A DNA stretch of 64,000 nucleotides from Mercurialis annua (lineage: Eukaryota; Streptophyta; Magnoliopsida; Malpighiales; Euphorbiaceae). A model generated the notes under the pieces. The model made no database searches. It was not told where the DNA came from and saw only the letters and a program-made list of their open reading frames with translations. The stretch is taken from positions 1,622,001 through 1,686,000 of the forward strand of contig NC_065570.1 of assembly GCF_937616625.2 (NCBI RefSeq), read 5' to 3'. Of this stretch, positions 11,216-22,400 are shown one piece after another (the stretch's first letter is position 1; each line of letters opens with the position of its first letter). A program made the position numbers and the translations under genes.

Positions 11216-14200
11216 ATGGCAGCTCTAAATTTCATAAAAATATCTCTCATCCTCACCATTTTAATCTCATTTCATCACTCCAATGCAAAACAAACCCTAC
11301 CTTTTTCATCAAGCAACCTCAAAAACTATCTAACTCAATCCCAAGAGCCACTACTCAAACTAACCTCCCCCATGTTTCTCGCCGGAGTTCTCTGCTTTGC
11401 CGCCGCATCCATATCCAGCGCCGGCGGTGGCGGTTTATTCATTCCGATATTAACTATATTAGCCGGTCTAGACTTAAAAACAGCTTCAAGTTTTTCTGCT
11501 TTTATGGTCACCGGTGGATCTTTAGCTAATGTGATGTGCCATTCATTTAGTTATAAATTTGGTGGGAAAGGCTTGATTGATTACGATATTGCCCTTTTAT
11601 CAGAGCCTTGTATGTTGTTAGGAGTTAGTATTGGGGTGATTTGTAATTTAGTTTTTCCTGAGTGGCTTATTACAATTTTGTTTGTGGTGTTCTTGGTTTG
11701 GTCTACTTTTAAGACTTGTAAGAATGGGGTTGTGCATTGGAATTTAGAGTCTGAGGTGAAGAGAATTGGTTATGAAAATGTTGAATTTGGTAAGGGAATT
11801 AGTGAGGAGATTAAGGTTATAAATGAGCCACTTTTGAAGAGGGAATTGGAGAATAAATTGAGTTTTAGTTGGGAGAAATTGGTGATTTTGGTTTTGATTT
11901 GGCTTTCTTTTTCTTTTGTGTATCTTCTTAGAGGCAATCGTTATGGAGAGGTATGTCTAAATTCTTTAATTTACAGTTTTTTAAATTAAGTTTAAATTAT
12001 TTCAAAAAAATAAGTTTAAATTAGAGATGAATAAATTGAGATTAGTGAGTCATATTCTTATGTTTCTTGGGATTTAAGTTGAATATTTATGTTGATTAGC
12101 TTAAAAGTTTAAGTAGGTGAGACTTGGACTAGGAATGTTCAAATTTGTGTTATATGATATTATAATTATACTATTGATAATTTGAAGGCTTAATCATTGA
12201 AAAATAATTCTCCTTTTTGAGTTTTCTGTTTATGGCTCAAAATGTCAAAATAGTCAATTTTAATTTATTTCTCAATTTTTGATATCATATATTGTTTTGT
12301 TTGTTCAAATTGGAATGGAAAAAAGTTCAAATATATCCTTTATATATTGCTTCGTATTATTTCAATTTACCATTTTATCATCACAAATTTCAAATATGAA
12401 GGATATGCTGAAATCTTTCTCCTCTCAAATTTAAATAATTAACTACATTTGAAACAGAAAATTGACAAATGGACTAAAATTGACGATTTTGAAAGTTCGG
12501 CTCATAAATGAAAAAATAAAAAAAATCAATGATTAAGCCTAATTTGAAATATTGACCTTTTAACAGTTCATAATTCAAGTAAATCAAATTTGAACATTCC
12601 TAGCTGCGATTATGATTTTATTATAATAGAGATTTTGATATTAAGTTGAATAATCAATTCATCTAAAATATCAAGTTGTTAGATGAGACTTTTTCAAAAA
12701 AAAAGAAAAATAGACGGGACTACAACTCTGATTTTATCACTATTCCTAACAAGTTAGTGCCTAATTCCTGCAATTAATGAAATTAAAACTGTTCACAGTA
12801 TTCATGAAATAAAAAAGCTGAAAATAACTTTAAAATTCCCATTGTATTCAGTGTTTTAAAAACCGAACCGGTGGCCGAACCGGTGAGGCCTCCGGTTTCC
12901 GGTTCAACCGGTTGAACCCGTTTAATGACCGGTTCAACCGGTTTGATAAATTTAAAAAAATTTAAAAAATTCTGATTCACCGGTTTTTTACCGGTTCAAT
13001 CCGGTCCGATCCGATTCAATATCCGGTTTTTTACCGGTTCAACCGGTCCAACCCGGTCCAACCAAAAAGATCCGATTTTTCGCAGTTTCAGACCGGACCA
13101 CTGGCCGGTTTGCGGTTCAACCGGTCCGGTTTTTAAAACACTGATTGTATTATTAGAATGGTTTCAGAGTTGCTTTTGTATTGGAATTGGGTAGGGGCGG
13201 AACCAGCCTTGAGGAAGCGACCGCCCCTGTAAAAAAAATTTTAATAAAAACACCCTTGAACTTTTTTTTTTAAAAAAAATATAGTAATTTTTATGTATTT
13301 CGCCCCTCAAAATAAAATTTGTATGATTTCGTCCCCCCATTTCACAAAAGCTAGTTCCGCCCCCTGAATTGGACCACATGAAAGAATTTAGGGTTTACAA
13401 AAGTAGAAATGGTCCTTCACATATTCTGCAGTACCACTTCCTAAATATTCTAGCATTTAAAAAGCTGAGATGCCTCCCACATGAACAAAGCCAAGAAAAA
13501 AATACAATATTTAGATATGTTACTGCATAAAAAAACAAATTATTCACATGCAAAATTGACAATCATTGCAAAATTATGGAAAACTGCAGGGCATTGTAGC
13601 ATTAAAGCCATGTGGAGTAGGCTATTGGGTGGTCTCATCACTTCAAATTCCTCTTGCAATAATCTTCACAGCATGGATCCTATTCAAGAAAAGCAACTAC
13701 CAGAATCAAACTGCAAATCTGCAGGGCATGGATGAGTCTGCACAAAGCAAGCTCATGTTCCCAATGATGGCACTTTTAGCAGGAATGTTAGGTGGGGTTT
13801 TTGGGATTGGAGGTGGCATGCTTATCAGCCCACTTCTTCTTCATGTAGGAATACACCCTGAGGTGAAATCTCTTGTCGAGTTAAAAAAGTTTACGATTAT
13901 CAAATTATAGTGTTTTTACAAAACGGTTCTCGACTTTCACATTCTTATATTTTAGTAACCAAGCATTGATTTCACCACCAACGGCAGGTAACTAGATGAA
14001 TTCTGGCAAAAAAAAATTAATGTGGGCGACGAAACAGTGCACAGCTTTGTGATGTTTTTTGAAGTCAATTCCATTTTGAAATAAAGTAAATAAAATATAA
14101 CCAACATTCTATCTTTGTTGCCCACATAAGCAGAAATTCACCGAAAATCATTTAGTGACTTGCCGTTAGTAAACTTAATGTATGGTTACTAAAATGTAAA

Positions 14201-14614
14201 AATTTGAAAGCCGGTAACAATATTTAACCCTAATTTTTCTCACATTGTACCATCTTGGTGATCTAAAAAATTTTTGAAGGCAAATGGTTTATCTTATTGC
14301 TTCAGGTAACTGCAGCAACATGTTCTTTCATGGTTCTGTTTTCATCAACCATGTCAGCATTTCAGTATTTACTAGCAGGAATGGAGCACATAGACACAGC
14401 TCTTATTTTTGCAGTCATATGTTTTGTTGCATCACTTGTTGGATTACTGGTAGTGCAGAAAAGTATACAAAAAAATGGCAGGGCATCTATAATTGTGTTC
14501 TCTGTTAGTGTTGTGATGGGTTTAAGCACAATTCTAATTACTAGCTTTGGAGCTATTGATGTTTGGAGAGATTTTGAATCTGGGACTAATATGAGCTTTA
14601 AACTCCCATGTTGA
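11216..14614 (+). CDS. Sulfite exporter TauE/SafE family membrane protein
   Basis: Three exons in phase (11216-11950, 13590-13862, 14306-14614) give 438 residues. The start is the ATG after CAACCAA. An upstream in-frame extension begins with TTG and is ignored. Residues 1-24 form a signal-peptide-like hydrophobic stretch ending HHSNA. Two TauE halves follow, each with a glycine-rich helix motif: SSAGGGGLFIP in the first and FGIGGGMLISPLLL in the second. The protein ends SFKLPC. Plant members are polytopic membrane proteins related to bacterial sulfonate/sulfite anion exporters; the plant substrate is inferred only. The small exon number fits the At4g21250-like subgroup. Intron 1 has been enlarged by three transposons (12187, 12849, 13192). 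Family assignment is confident; substrate is unknown. Confidence 0.93.
12187..12539. mobile_element. MITE in transporter intron 1, perfect 9-bp TSD
   Basis: Both ends start GGCTTAATCATTGA when read inward. The flanks are identical 9-mers TAATTTGAA at 12178-12186 and 12540-12548. The arms are about 120 bp and diverged. The end sequence GGCTTAAT is shared with the unrelated-bodied element at 59763-60089. Confidence 0.9.
12849..13143. mobile_element. hAT-type MITE in transporter intron 1, perfect 8-bp TSD
   Basis: The terminal inverted repeats are CAGTGTTTTAAAAACCG at both ends. The body is filled with ACCGGTTCAACCGG motifs, so it is much more GC-rich than its surroundings. The flanks are identical 8-mers ATTGTATT (12841-12848 and 13144-13151), as hAT transposases generate. 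Confidence 0.92.
13192..13365. mobile_element. Short hAT-like MITE in transporter intron 1
   Basis: The left end is TAGGGGCGGAACCAG and the right end in reverse is AGGGGGCGGAACTAG. The flanks are GAATTGGG (13184-13191) and GAATTGGA (13366-13373), a 7 of 8 match. Confidence 0.7.
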
Positions 14615-15441
14615 ACCAAAAACGAGACGGTATCGGTTAAAGAATGAAGCATAACAGCAAGTTTCCGACTTCGCTCTGAGTTCCTCAGTCGGACGATTGG
14701 TTAAAAGAAGATTATCAAAATGCCTAGGAGATTCGTTATTCAAAGAATTGTATGTGTGACCTTTTTGTATTTGAGCGTGTCAGAGGTTATACCTCGATTT
14801 TGGTAATTTTGGATGATAATCAAGCAACTGTGACGATTTTAAAAGAATCTAAAAATGCTATTAGGTTCTTAAAGACAGTTTTTGTAATTGATATTGAAAT
14901 AATGGAATTTGCATCTAAAAATTATGAAATTGCTAGTTCTCTTCAAGCTATGTTTTGTGTTTTTGGTTGAATTATTCGGGGTTGGCAATCGTCGTCGTTT
15001 TCTGCTTTAACTTAGATTTTCCAACTTCCAACTTCTTTTTTCTCTACGCATTCAAGAATTGTCACTTCAATACAAAGTGCTACATGAACAATTATTGAGT
15101 TTCTACGCTTTTTAGATCTATTGGACTCCTAAACTTCTAGAGTTTTAATTTCAATGTAAAAAATATTATTAACTAAATTTTCAATTTACGTTTTTCTGAT
15201 ATCTGCATTTTCATCAAAAATTGAAATCGTAAACACAAATCAAGAGCGAAATAGTATATATTTCATCTCAAGCCGGTAAGCAGACATAAACAGTCAAATA
15301 TAAACCTCAATCACAACAAACTTAAGGCAAAAACCCTAGAATATTAGAAAAACGCCGAGAAAATATATAAACTAAGGTCAAAACGACTTTTGCTGCTGAG
15401 AGAAGGCAGATACAAAATTCAGACATTACTCACCGACTTAA
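14615..15441. other. Intergenic region between convergent genes
   Basis: This stretch contains the 3' untranslated regions of the transporter (plus strand) and the bHLH gene (minus strand). A 72-codon open frame at 14752-14970 has no recognisable motif. I see no other gene. Confidence 0.4.
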
Positions 15442-17021
15442 TTAAGCAGCTGGAGAGCGTAGAAGAGGATCCTGTGTAGTATCAACAGTAGCAGGAGGCA
15501 TAAACTGCCACATGGGACCTCCAGGATAGCCAACAAAAGGTACCAACTTGCTACCGGCAACTTGGTTCGGAAAAGAAAATGAGGCTGGGATAGTCGGAGG
15601 AATGGGCAAGAAGCCGACAGGAGCACTCGATGCTTTTAATTGGCATTCAATACTCTCTTTCTCCGTCTTTAACCTCTGCTTCTCCTCACGAAGCTCATTT
15701 TTCTCAGCCTACACATTAAAAAGATCAGGCAGCATTTACAAATTAATCTAACATGACATATAACATAAATGCAATTCGCTTCAGACAACAACCTTTTACG
15801 CATTGTTAATAACAATCCCGTGCATAAAATTTCAAGGATACCTTTAATTCAATGACCTTCTCCTGCAAACTCTCATTAGACTCCTTCAGCTTCTGAGCAT
15901 CATCCCTTAACTGATTAACCATTTTAACAGCATCAGCCAGAATAACAGATTTATCCATTTTCGGAGGTCTCCCAGGATCCAGAAAGGCAGCCAATTCCAT
16001 AAACCTGTCATTTAGCCTATCCCTCCGCATTTTCTCTTTACATGCTTTCGAACCAACTGCATTGCATAATTCAGGCCTCGCCCTGTGATGTAATATCAGT
16101 CCGATACAAAAGTGATGAGATAAACGAAGAACAACTTTTTATTTCGTTTAGTTCTACTCTAGCATCCATTTCATTTGCAAAGAAAATCATTTATTACTTA
16201 TCGATTCTACAAAATTATTACTAAATGAATCTCTAAGCAAACCAAATACAGCTATTTTCATTTATAAATGAATTTCGTGAAACTTTGTGAAATTTTTTTG
16301 CGTTCAATAACTTTGTGGAATTCATTTGAACGAAATGCACAATTAGTAGATTCAAGAAACCAAAGATTACCGTTTTCGAGATCCACTTTCTTTAAGAGCA
16401 TCAGAATTCCCAAGTGAACCATCAAATTCCAAGCTAAAAAAATTAAACAGGACAAACATGTCAAACAAACAATATAGTTGATTCATTTACATCAAATGAC
16501 ATTAAAAAAACAAAAACTTGACCTTTAAAACAATGACGGACTTAGGAAGAACTTATGATGGGCAGTTGCCCATCTTATTATTTCGAAGCTTAGAAAAAAA
16601 TTGAACATAGAGTTTAATAGCATAATTTTTCCGCCTTAAAATTTATAGCATTGTCCACCTTAAAATTTCTAGTTTGTAAATTTTGCCTATCTTTTAAACT
16701 TTCAGTACAGTTTTGCCCACCATATAAAAAAATATTTTGGTTCCGCCGCTGCCTATAAACATCACAAACTAGAGCTATCAAATTCTGATTACATTGAGCT
16801 AAAATTGAGCTATCAAATTTTGATTACATGCTAAAATTGAGCTATCAAATTCTGATTACATAGTTGAATTAAAAGGGTAAAACAAACAATGCAACTCAAT
16901 AAAGGAATTAAAAAGGAGCTGAAAGCTGAGCAAACCAGAATGGGTCAAGAACAGGGACAGAGATGTCTTCAATAAATCCATAATCAAATACCCAATCGGC
17001 GGTATCATTTGGTGACGTCAT
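15442..17021 (-). CDS. bHLH transcription factor, group IVc (ILR3/bHLH104-like)
   Basis: Four exons in phase (17021-16936, 16433-16371, 16082-15842, 15708-15442) give 218 residues. The N-terminus reads MTSPNDTADWVFDYGFIED, typical of group IVc. SRKRARPE precedes the basic region KACKEKMRRDRLNDRF (residues 62-77). The helix-loop-helix follows with DPGRPPKMDKSVILADAV, and then a leucine-zipper-like coiled coil, ELKAEKNELREEKQRLKTEK. The C-terminus has the family signature YPGGPMWQFMPPA and ends LLRSPAA. Arabidopsis group IVc proteins (ILR3, bHLH34, bHLH104, bHLH115) act as dimers in the nucleus and control the iron-deficiency response. Which paralogue this is cannot be settled here. Intron 1 carries a hAT-like MITE (16531-16751). 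Confidence 0.93.
16531..16751. mobile_element. hAT-like MITE (GGGCAACTGCCC family), copy 1
   Basis: The ends are CAATGACGGACTTAGG and, in reverse, CAGCGGCGGAACCAA. Inside is GATGGGCAGTTGCCCATC, then repeated CCACCTTAAAATTT-like motifs. The same order is found in the copy at 21199-21417. The flanks CTTTAAAA and CCTATAAA match at 6 of 8 positions, so this is an older insertion, within bHLH intron 1. Confidence 0.7.
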
Positions 17022-17408
17022 CACCGGAGTTTAATAGCCGGAATTTTGCTCCGTGGCTATGGAAGAAAATGTAGGTGAATCGGGTTCGGTGGGTTAAGAT
17101 ATGAAAATAAAAAGGAAAAAGAATTGAAGGGAGGAAGAGAATCATCGTAATGAGAGCAGCACCACAAGAAATTGAAAAAGGGGACATCGGAACGGAAAGC
17201 AACACCCACGAAATTAAATTTTTAAAAAAAAAAAAAAAAAAACTTGTGAACTAATTGGGTTTTTAGCCTTCTATTTGCTTGGGCCACTTATCCAAAACTG
17301 AAACTAATTTTTTAAAAATATTGTAACAAACATATATACAAATTAAACTATAAGAAAGCGAAAATAACTATTTAATTCAGTCGATTATTTCAATTGACTA
17401 AATTTCAT
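17022..17408 (-). promoter_or_regulatory. Upstream region of the bHLH gene, squeezed by a MULE
   Basis: Only about 390 bases separate the bHLH start codon from the end of the Mutator-like element at 17409-20368. This stretch must hold the 5' untranslated region and any core promoter not contributed by the transposon. A poly-A tract of about 20 bases lies at 17223-17241. I could not point to a definite TATA box. Confidence 0.4.
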
Positions 17409-17782
17409 GAGAAAATCACATTTTTACCACATTAATTAATCAGTATTTCACAAATTACCACCTAACTCTCCTATTTTACAGTACTACCAAAAACAATCAA
17501 AACTTTTCACCACCACCATCCCTATCATATGATGCCACATGTAATAGATATCTCATTACTGTTAGTGAGAATCTACCACGGGATCCGCGCCTTATTTGTT
17601 GTTGCATTCTCTTAAAACACGGGTTTCTTTCCTAACTGATTCAAATAACACTTGATTTTTTCCTTTTTAAAAGATATCAAATCAAAAACAGATCACAAAT
17701 ACACAAAATATACCATCGTCTTCTTTCTCAAAAATAGCATCGTCTTCTTCCTCAAATTTTTTCTCTCAAATATTGTATCATC

Positions 17783-18858
17783 ATGGAATCTATTCCAGTG
17801 ATGATACAACACAAAGGGAAATCGATTTTACTGTGTATCCTCTCTGCATAGTAGTTATCAGTGATACTAACCAGATACAAACAATTCTTCCAGATGCATC
17901 ATCAAGTGTTTCAACAGCTATTTCACAATCAAAGATAGATCAAGATACCGTATCGATACATGATTGATACATGTCTGATACAATCGTCGAAATAGGTCAG
18001 TATACAAAACTTCTTGCAATTGATACAATAGACTGTAACAATGATCAAATCAAGAATCAGTATCAGATCCACTACAAGATATAGATCTGACAGTTGGACA
18101 ATCTTTCAAAGATAAAGCAACTCTTCAAGCATGCTTACGACTTCATGCAATTAATAATCACTACCAGCAAAAGACAGTTAAATCATGTCAAAAGAACATT
18201 TTTGTAAAATGTATCGATGATACATGTAAATGGTATCTGAAAGCGTCAATTACATTAATTCACTGAAACTACAGGTATGTAAATCTCATATTATAAAGTA
18301 CAAACACTATTTTGTGTTGTATGTATATTTTATATATCTGACTTGCTGTGAACTTCATAAAATTGTCTCTTCTATGTATCAAATATGTATATAAACGGTA
18401 TCTTGATATTGTTTTTATTATACTAGGTGAAACCATCTTCAGATGATATCATAACAGTTCTCGAAAATGGTAAAGAATACACAGTCAATATGGTCAAGAG
18501 AACATGTACATGCAAAAAGTTTGATATCGATGAAATTCCTTGTAAACATGACGTAGCATTTCTAGCCGACAAGAAGATTGAACCTTATGCGTACTGTTCA
18601 AGATACTATACAAATGCAGCTATGTTAGCGACATATTCTGAAACCGTATATCCATTGGAGAAGGAAGAAGAATGGATTATTCCATAACATATCAAGAACA
18701 TGATTGTCTTACCACCCCAACATAGAACAAGAACTGGAAGGCCTAAAAAGAGTAGGTACACATCAAAGTGGGAAAATCCGAAAAAAGGGAAATGTGGAAA
18801 ATGCGGGCAAGCTGGACATAATAGGAAAACATGCCGAAACATGCCTAAAGCTACCTAG
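17783..18858 (+). pseudogene. MuDR-type transposase remnant lacking the catalytic domain
   Basis: A start-like MESIPVMIQHKGK is soon followed by stops. Near 18088-18255 an N-terminal MuDR domain can be read: DLTVGQSFKDKATLQACLRL, then KCIDDTCKWYLKASI. An intron-like gap with GTATGT donor and CTAG acceptor (about 18273-18426) leads to VKPSSDDIITVLENG. Next is the SWIM zinc finger, CTCKKFDIDEIPCKH (18508-18552), then a zinc knuckle CGKCGQAGHNRKTC after a stop and a frame change. The DDE transposase core that should lie between the two domains is absent, so this copy cannot encode an active enzyme. MULE family assignment is confident. Confidence 0.85.
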
Positions 18859-19179
18859 ATTATCATTTCTTTCAGTATTTTTTATTCTATTATAAATTTC
18901 CAAGTATTATATACAATTCTGATACATTAAAGAGTGTTGTATGTCAATTTCTAATTGCACAGAACATACATATCTGATATAATATTAATTGCAGATACAT
19001 ATATTATACAAGTCTGATACATAAATGATACACAAGTATTACATTCAGTATCACAAGAACATTTATATATGCATATCCGGTAACATGTTAAGTTTAGATA
19101 CATTTATTATATATGTAAGATACATACATTATACAACATAATAACTTTCAATATCAGAATAACATACATTATACATACA

Positions 19180-19935
19180 TTATACAACATAATAAATTAC
19201 AGCCAATTTAACCGCGTCTTCATCCAACTTGAAAACTTTGTTCAAAAATATGACACCCAATCCATCTCGAGTAACTTCACTATTTGGGAAATAGGTATCA
19301 ATCAACCGATTCTGTAATGGAGCAAAAGAAACAGGATTGAAATCACCAACACAGTATATAATATTTAAAAAAAAAACAGATCTTAGAACCTACAAATGTA
19401 AACTTAAAATGAAAACAACTGTAAGATACATATAATATACATAAATGATACATGTATTAAAAAAGCTTATTTCATAAACTAATTTTAAAACCGAACATGA
19501 CCTAAGATATCAAAAATGTAAACTTAAAATGAAAACAACTGTAAGATACATATAATATACATAAATAATACATGTATGAAAAAAGCTTATTTAATAAACT
19601 AATTTTAAAACAAAACATGACCTAACATATCAAAATACATCTGTTATACATGAAAAATACACATATAAAAAAAATACCTGAACGAAACGAGTTGGTTCTT
19701 CAATATGCAAGGATTTCTCAACTTTCTTAGGATCAAGTACAGCATCAAAAGCCAAACGCCTTCTTTTCAAACCAGTGTCATCCACCTTCTTTCCCTTTGC
19801 TTTAACATTCTCAGAGGCAGAAGCAACAACACTTCCTTCAACATCTTTTTGCGCTTTTTTTACTAATTTCCGCTTCATTTTGACAGGAGCAACAGAATCA
19901 ATTTTTTCTTTTGAATGATTTGATCTTGTAGACAT
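19180..19935 (-). CDS. Spliced 129-codon MULE-borne ORF, possibly DUF1985-like
   Basis: Exon 1 (19935-19678, 86 codons) ends at CAG|GTATTT. Exon 2 (19311-19180, 43 codons plus stop) follows a TTACAG acceptor, and the phase is kept. The first half is basic and lysine-rich (KMKRKLVKKAQK, LKRRR), resembling a nuclear localisation region. The second half, NRLIDTYFPNSEVTRDGLG and KLDEDAVKLAVIYYV, resembles the start of the DUF1985 domain. That domain is fused to Ulp1-like C48 proteases in some plant MULEs. No protease part is present. The intron holds a 120-bp tandem duplication. Function is unknown; the DUF1985 likeness is an inference from memory. Confidence 0.5.
19394..19633. repeat. Tandem duplication, two 120-bp units
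   Basis: The unit starting AAATGTAAACTTAAAATGAA is present at 19394-19513 and again at 19514-19633 with few differences. It lies inside the intron of the minus-strand MULE ORF. Confidence 0.85.
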
Positions 19936-20377
19936 AACCATGGTGATATTTATAGAGGTAATAGTTAATAACAAATGTGGAGCCCTAAAAATTAAATTCA
20001 CGTTAGACACTACACTGATAATGGCTAAAAAGTAGGAAGGAACAAGAAAACTGTAAATGGAGAAGCAGAAACGATTGAAATTAGAGAGATCGTGTGAGAG
20101 AGGGAAGAAGAAATGAGAGAAATCAGGGAAAATTTGAAAAAACGGTAAAAAAAAATCAATAAAGAAGGAAAGAACATGAAAATTAGAAGGGCGACACATG
20201 TGAGAATTGTATACACGTGTTGGCTAGGGAAGAAGGTGGTGTTGGTTGAAAACTAAGAATGGGAGCTGGTATTTGATGAAAGAATAATTGCAAGGAAGTA
20301 AACAAATAAATTGAAATGGTAAATTGTGAAAAAGTGGGTGATTATTCTGGCTTTTCTGTTATTTTCTCAAATTTCAT

Positions 20378-21198
20378 TAACATTAATTGATAAAAATTAA
20401 ATTTTGTGTTAATTATTCAAATATGTAATTTTTTTAATATTCGGTTAATTTTAAAATTTCATCAAACTCTTAAAATTGTTAACCATAAAGGAATAAAATT
20501 AACTAAAAATCAAACTAAATTATAGTTTTAGTTTAATTCAGTTGATTAATTTGTTTATACTCAAATGGTACATACCCATACCTATATGTCAACCTAATCG
20601 ACACATTTTTTCTAATACTTTTTTTTATTTAAAATAATTATTGACGGTATCTGATTATTTATTCTGTCTTCCTACACGGTACCTGTTATTTCAATTCTTA
20701 ATTAAAAAATAATAGGATTTAAATTTATTAAATTCTTCTAAGTCCCATAAAGACAAAAGAATTATACTATACATTAAAACGGAAGAAAAACGACATAAAA
20801 TATAAAGTAACGACAAATATTACGGTAGTCGTTTAGAATAAAAAGACTGCCTCTTACCATGTAAGTGACATCTGTTAGTAATGAAAAATATGTTCAGCTA
20901 ACTAAAACACGTGTAAGGATAAGAAGAAAACATTACAGATATCTAAATTTTTTTTTGAAATCGTAACTATTTAAATTAGTGTGCTACTGTACTGCATGTT
21001 CTTTAATTTCTCATCAAAGGATTTCTCTCTCTTTTTTGGGTTTCCTTTTTTCTTGTTTTCTCAAATTGTTTCTCTTTAATTCTCATTTCTTAGGGTTCTA
21101 TTTTATCTTAAAGTTATGAATATGTAAAGTGACATCAATTGTTATTTTATATAGTTCTGGATGGTTTTTTTTAACTGTATGATCTATAATTTTATTAA
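20378..21198. other. Intergenic sequence between transposons
   Basis: AT-rich sequence with no gene seen on either strand, bounded by the MULE on the left and a hAT-like MITE on the right. Confidence 0.4.
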
Positions 21199-21417
21199 CA
21201 GGGGCGGACCTAAAAAGAGCGTATGGTGGGCAACTGCCCACTTTGTAATTTTGAGTCTCTTTAAAAAACGTTGATATGAAATTGAAAAATATGATTTTAT
21301 CATCTTATATTATATACTTTGCCTACCTTAAAATTTATTTGTTGTCAATTTTATTCATCTTATAAAATTTAAATATAATTTTGACCACCTTATAAAATAT
21401 TTGTGAGTCTGCCACTG
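21199..21417. mobile_element. hAT-like MITE (GGGCAACTGCCC family), copy 2
   Basis: The left end is CAGGGGCGGACCTA and the right end in reverse is CAGTGGCAGACTCAC. Inside is GGTGGGCAACTGCCCAC followed by the CCACCTTATAAAAT motifs seen in the 16531 copy. The flanks are TTTATTAA (21191-21198) and TTTGTTAA (21418-21425), 7 of 8 identical. Confidence 0.8.
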
Positions 21418-22150
21418 TTTGTTAATATTTCTTTTGGTAGCAATTGATCGTGCTGAAAGGATTTTCGACTACTGTTATTGACATTGTTAGATAGTTTTAA
21501 GGGCACGATGGTGTCTTATTTGCAAGTTAATTTGACATTGAAAGATTGTAAATTCTAAATCAGCAATAGGGGTTAAACTGTCTTCATTTGCTAATTACTA
21601 ATTAATCGTTGGCTTGAACTGTATGTTTATGTTTTTCACTTATAATTTTACTTTTTTAAATATCGTTTAATTTTAAGTCGGTAAAAGCTTTTTTTAAAAG
21701 CAATAAAAAAATTATAGAATTTAATTTAACAGTGTTCATAAGTCGTAAATAATTACACTCAATGGGAAGCAAGAAAAATGAGAAGCAAGAAATATACAAA
21801 TGGAGGATATTTAAGAGAAAATCTTAGGGGTATGTTATTTTTTTAGTTAATCATTTAATTTTCTTTTCGAGAGCGCATAATTAATATAGCCAGAAAAAAA
21901 TCTAAGTGAATGTAGTGTTTGATAGGAGTAGAATACTCCTAGTATTTAGATAGTTTTTGCATCGTTTTATTGTGTGTTAACATGTGTTTTTAGGTGTTTC
22001 GATACCTTATTACGTGTGTTGGCATTTCAGGTGATTCGAAGCGTTTTTTGAGCCATTTTGGAACAAGAAAGGGAGGTGCTAAAGATTTTGTAGAAAAGAA
22101 GAAGTAGCTCAAGCAAGCGATAGGAAAAATGAAGTCTGAGATTCCATAAG

Positions 22151-22273
22151 TTCTCGATCGAGAAGGCTCATCTTCAAGCTTCTCGATCGAGACAGGAAAT
22201 GAAGAAATGCGCGGTATAAATTTCAAGAGCTTCTCGATCGAGAAGGCTATTTTTCAAGCTTCTCGATCGAGAA
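22151..22273. repeat. Four copies of the palindrome TTCTCGATCGAGAA in the LTR U3
   Basis: Copies lie at 22151-22164, 22180-22192 (lacks the last base), 22231-22244 and 22260-22273, upstream of the LTR TATA-like box. The units are arranged as two pairs, each joined by a GGCT..TTTCAAGC-type spacer. The regular placement suggests an enhancer-like protein-binding array. Confidence 0.85.
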
Positions 22274-22388
22274 GAGCCATGACTCAGCAATTCAAATCAG
22301 TTTTGGATCTTGTGCTATTTTGGCCCACTTCCACTTTTGGACAAACAGACTTTTAATAGTGTGGATTTTATTTCCTCTTTGGGTTGTA

Positions 22389-22400
22389 CTATAAAAGGCA
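22389..22400 (+). promoter_or_regulatory. TATA box of the solo LTR
   Basis: ACTATAAAAGGC, about 120 bases after the last palindrome, fits an LTR core promoter reading to the right. Confidence 0.5.

Larger units (their letters stand above)
17409..20368. mobile_element. Deleted Mutator-like element (MULE) with perfect 9-bp TSD
   Basis: The left end begins GAGAAAATCACATTTTTACC and the right end in reverse begins GAGAAAATAACAGAAAAGCC. Both continue into a TTTCACAA.TTACCA block. The flanks are identical 9-mers AAATTTCAT at 17400-17408 and 20369-20377, suggesting a fairly recent insertion. The interior carries two convergent coding remnants: MuDR-type transposase pieces on plus (17783-18858) and a spliced 129-codon frame on minus (19180-19935). 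Confidence 0.88.

Noticed and set aside
14752..14970. 72-codon open frame downstream of the TauE gene as a separate gene
   Set aside because: No motif or homologue recognised, and it lies in the probable 3' region of the transporter gene.
19630..20199. Full 189-codon minus-strand frame as the protein
   Set aside because: The N-terminal 88 codons before MSTRSNHSK are Phe/Ser/Leu-rich AT sequence, and the C-terminal tail runs past a good splice donor; the 129-codon spliced model fits better.
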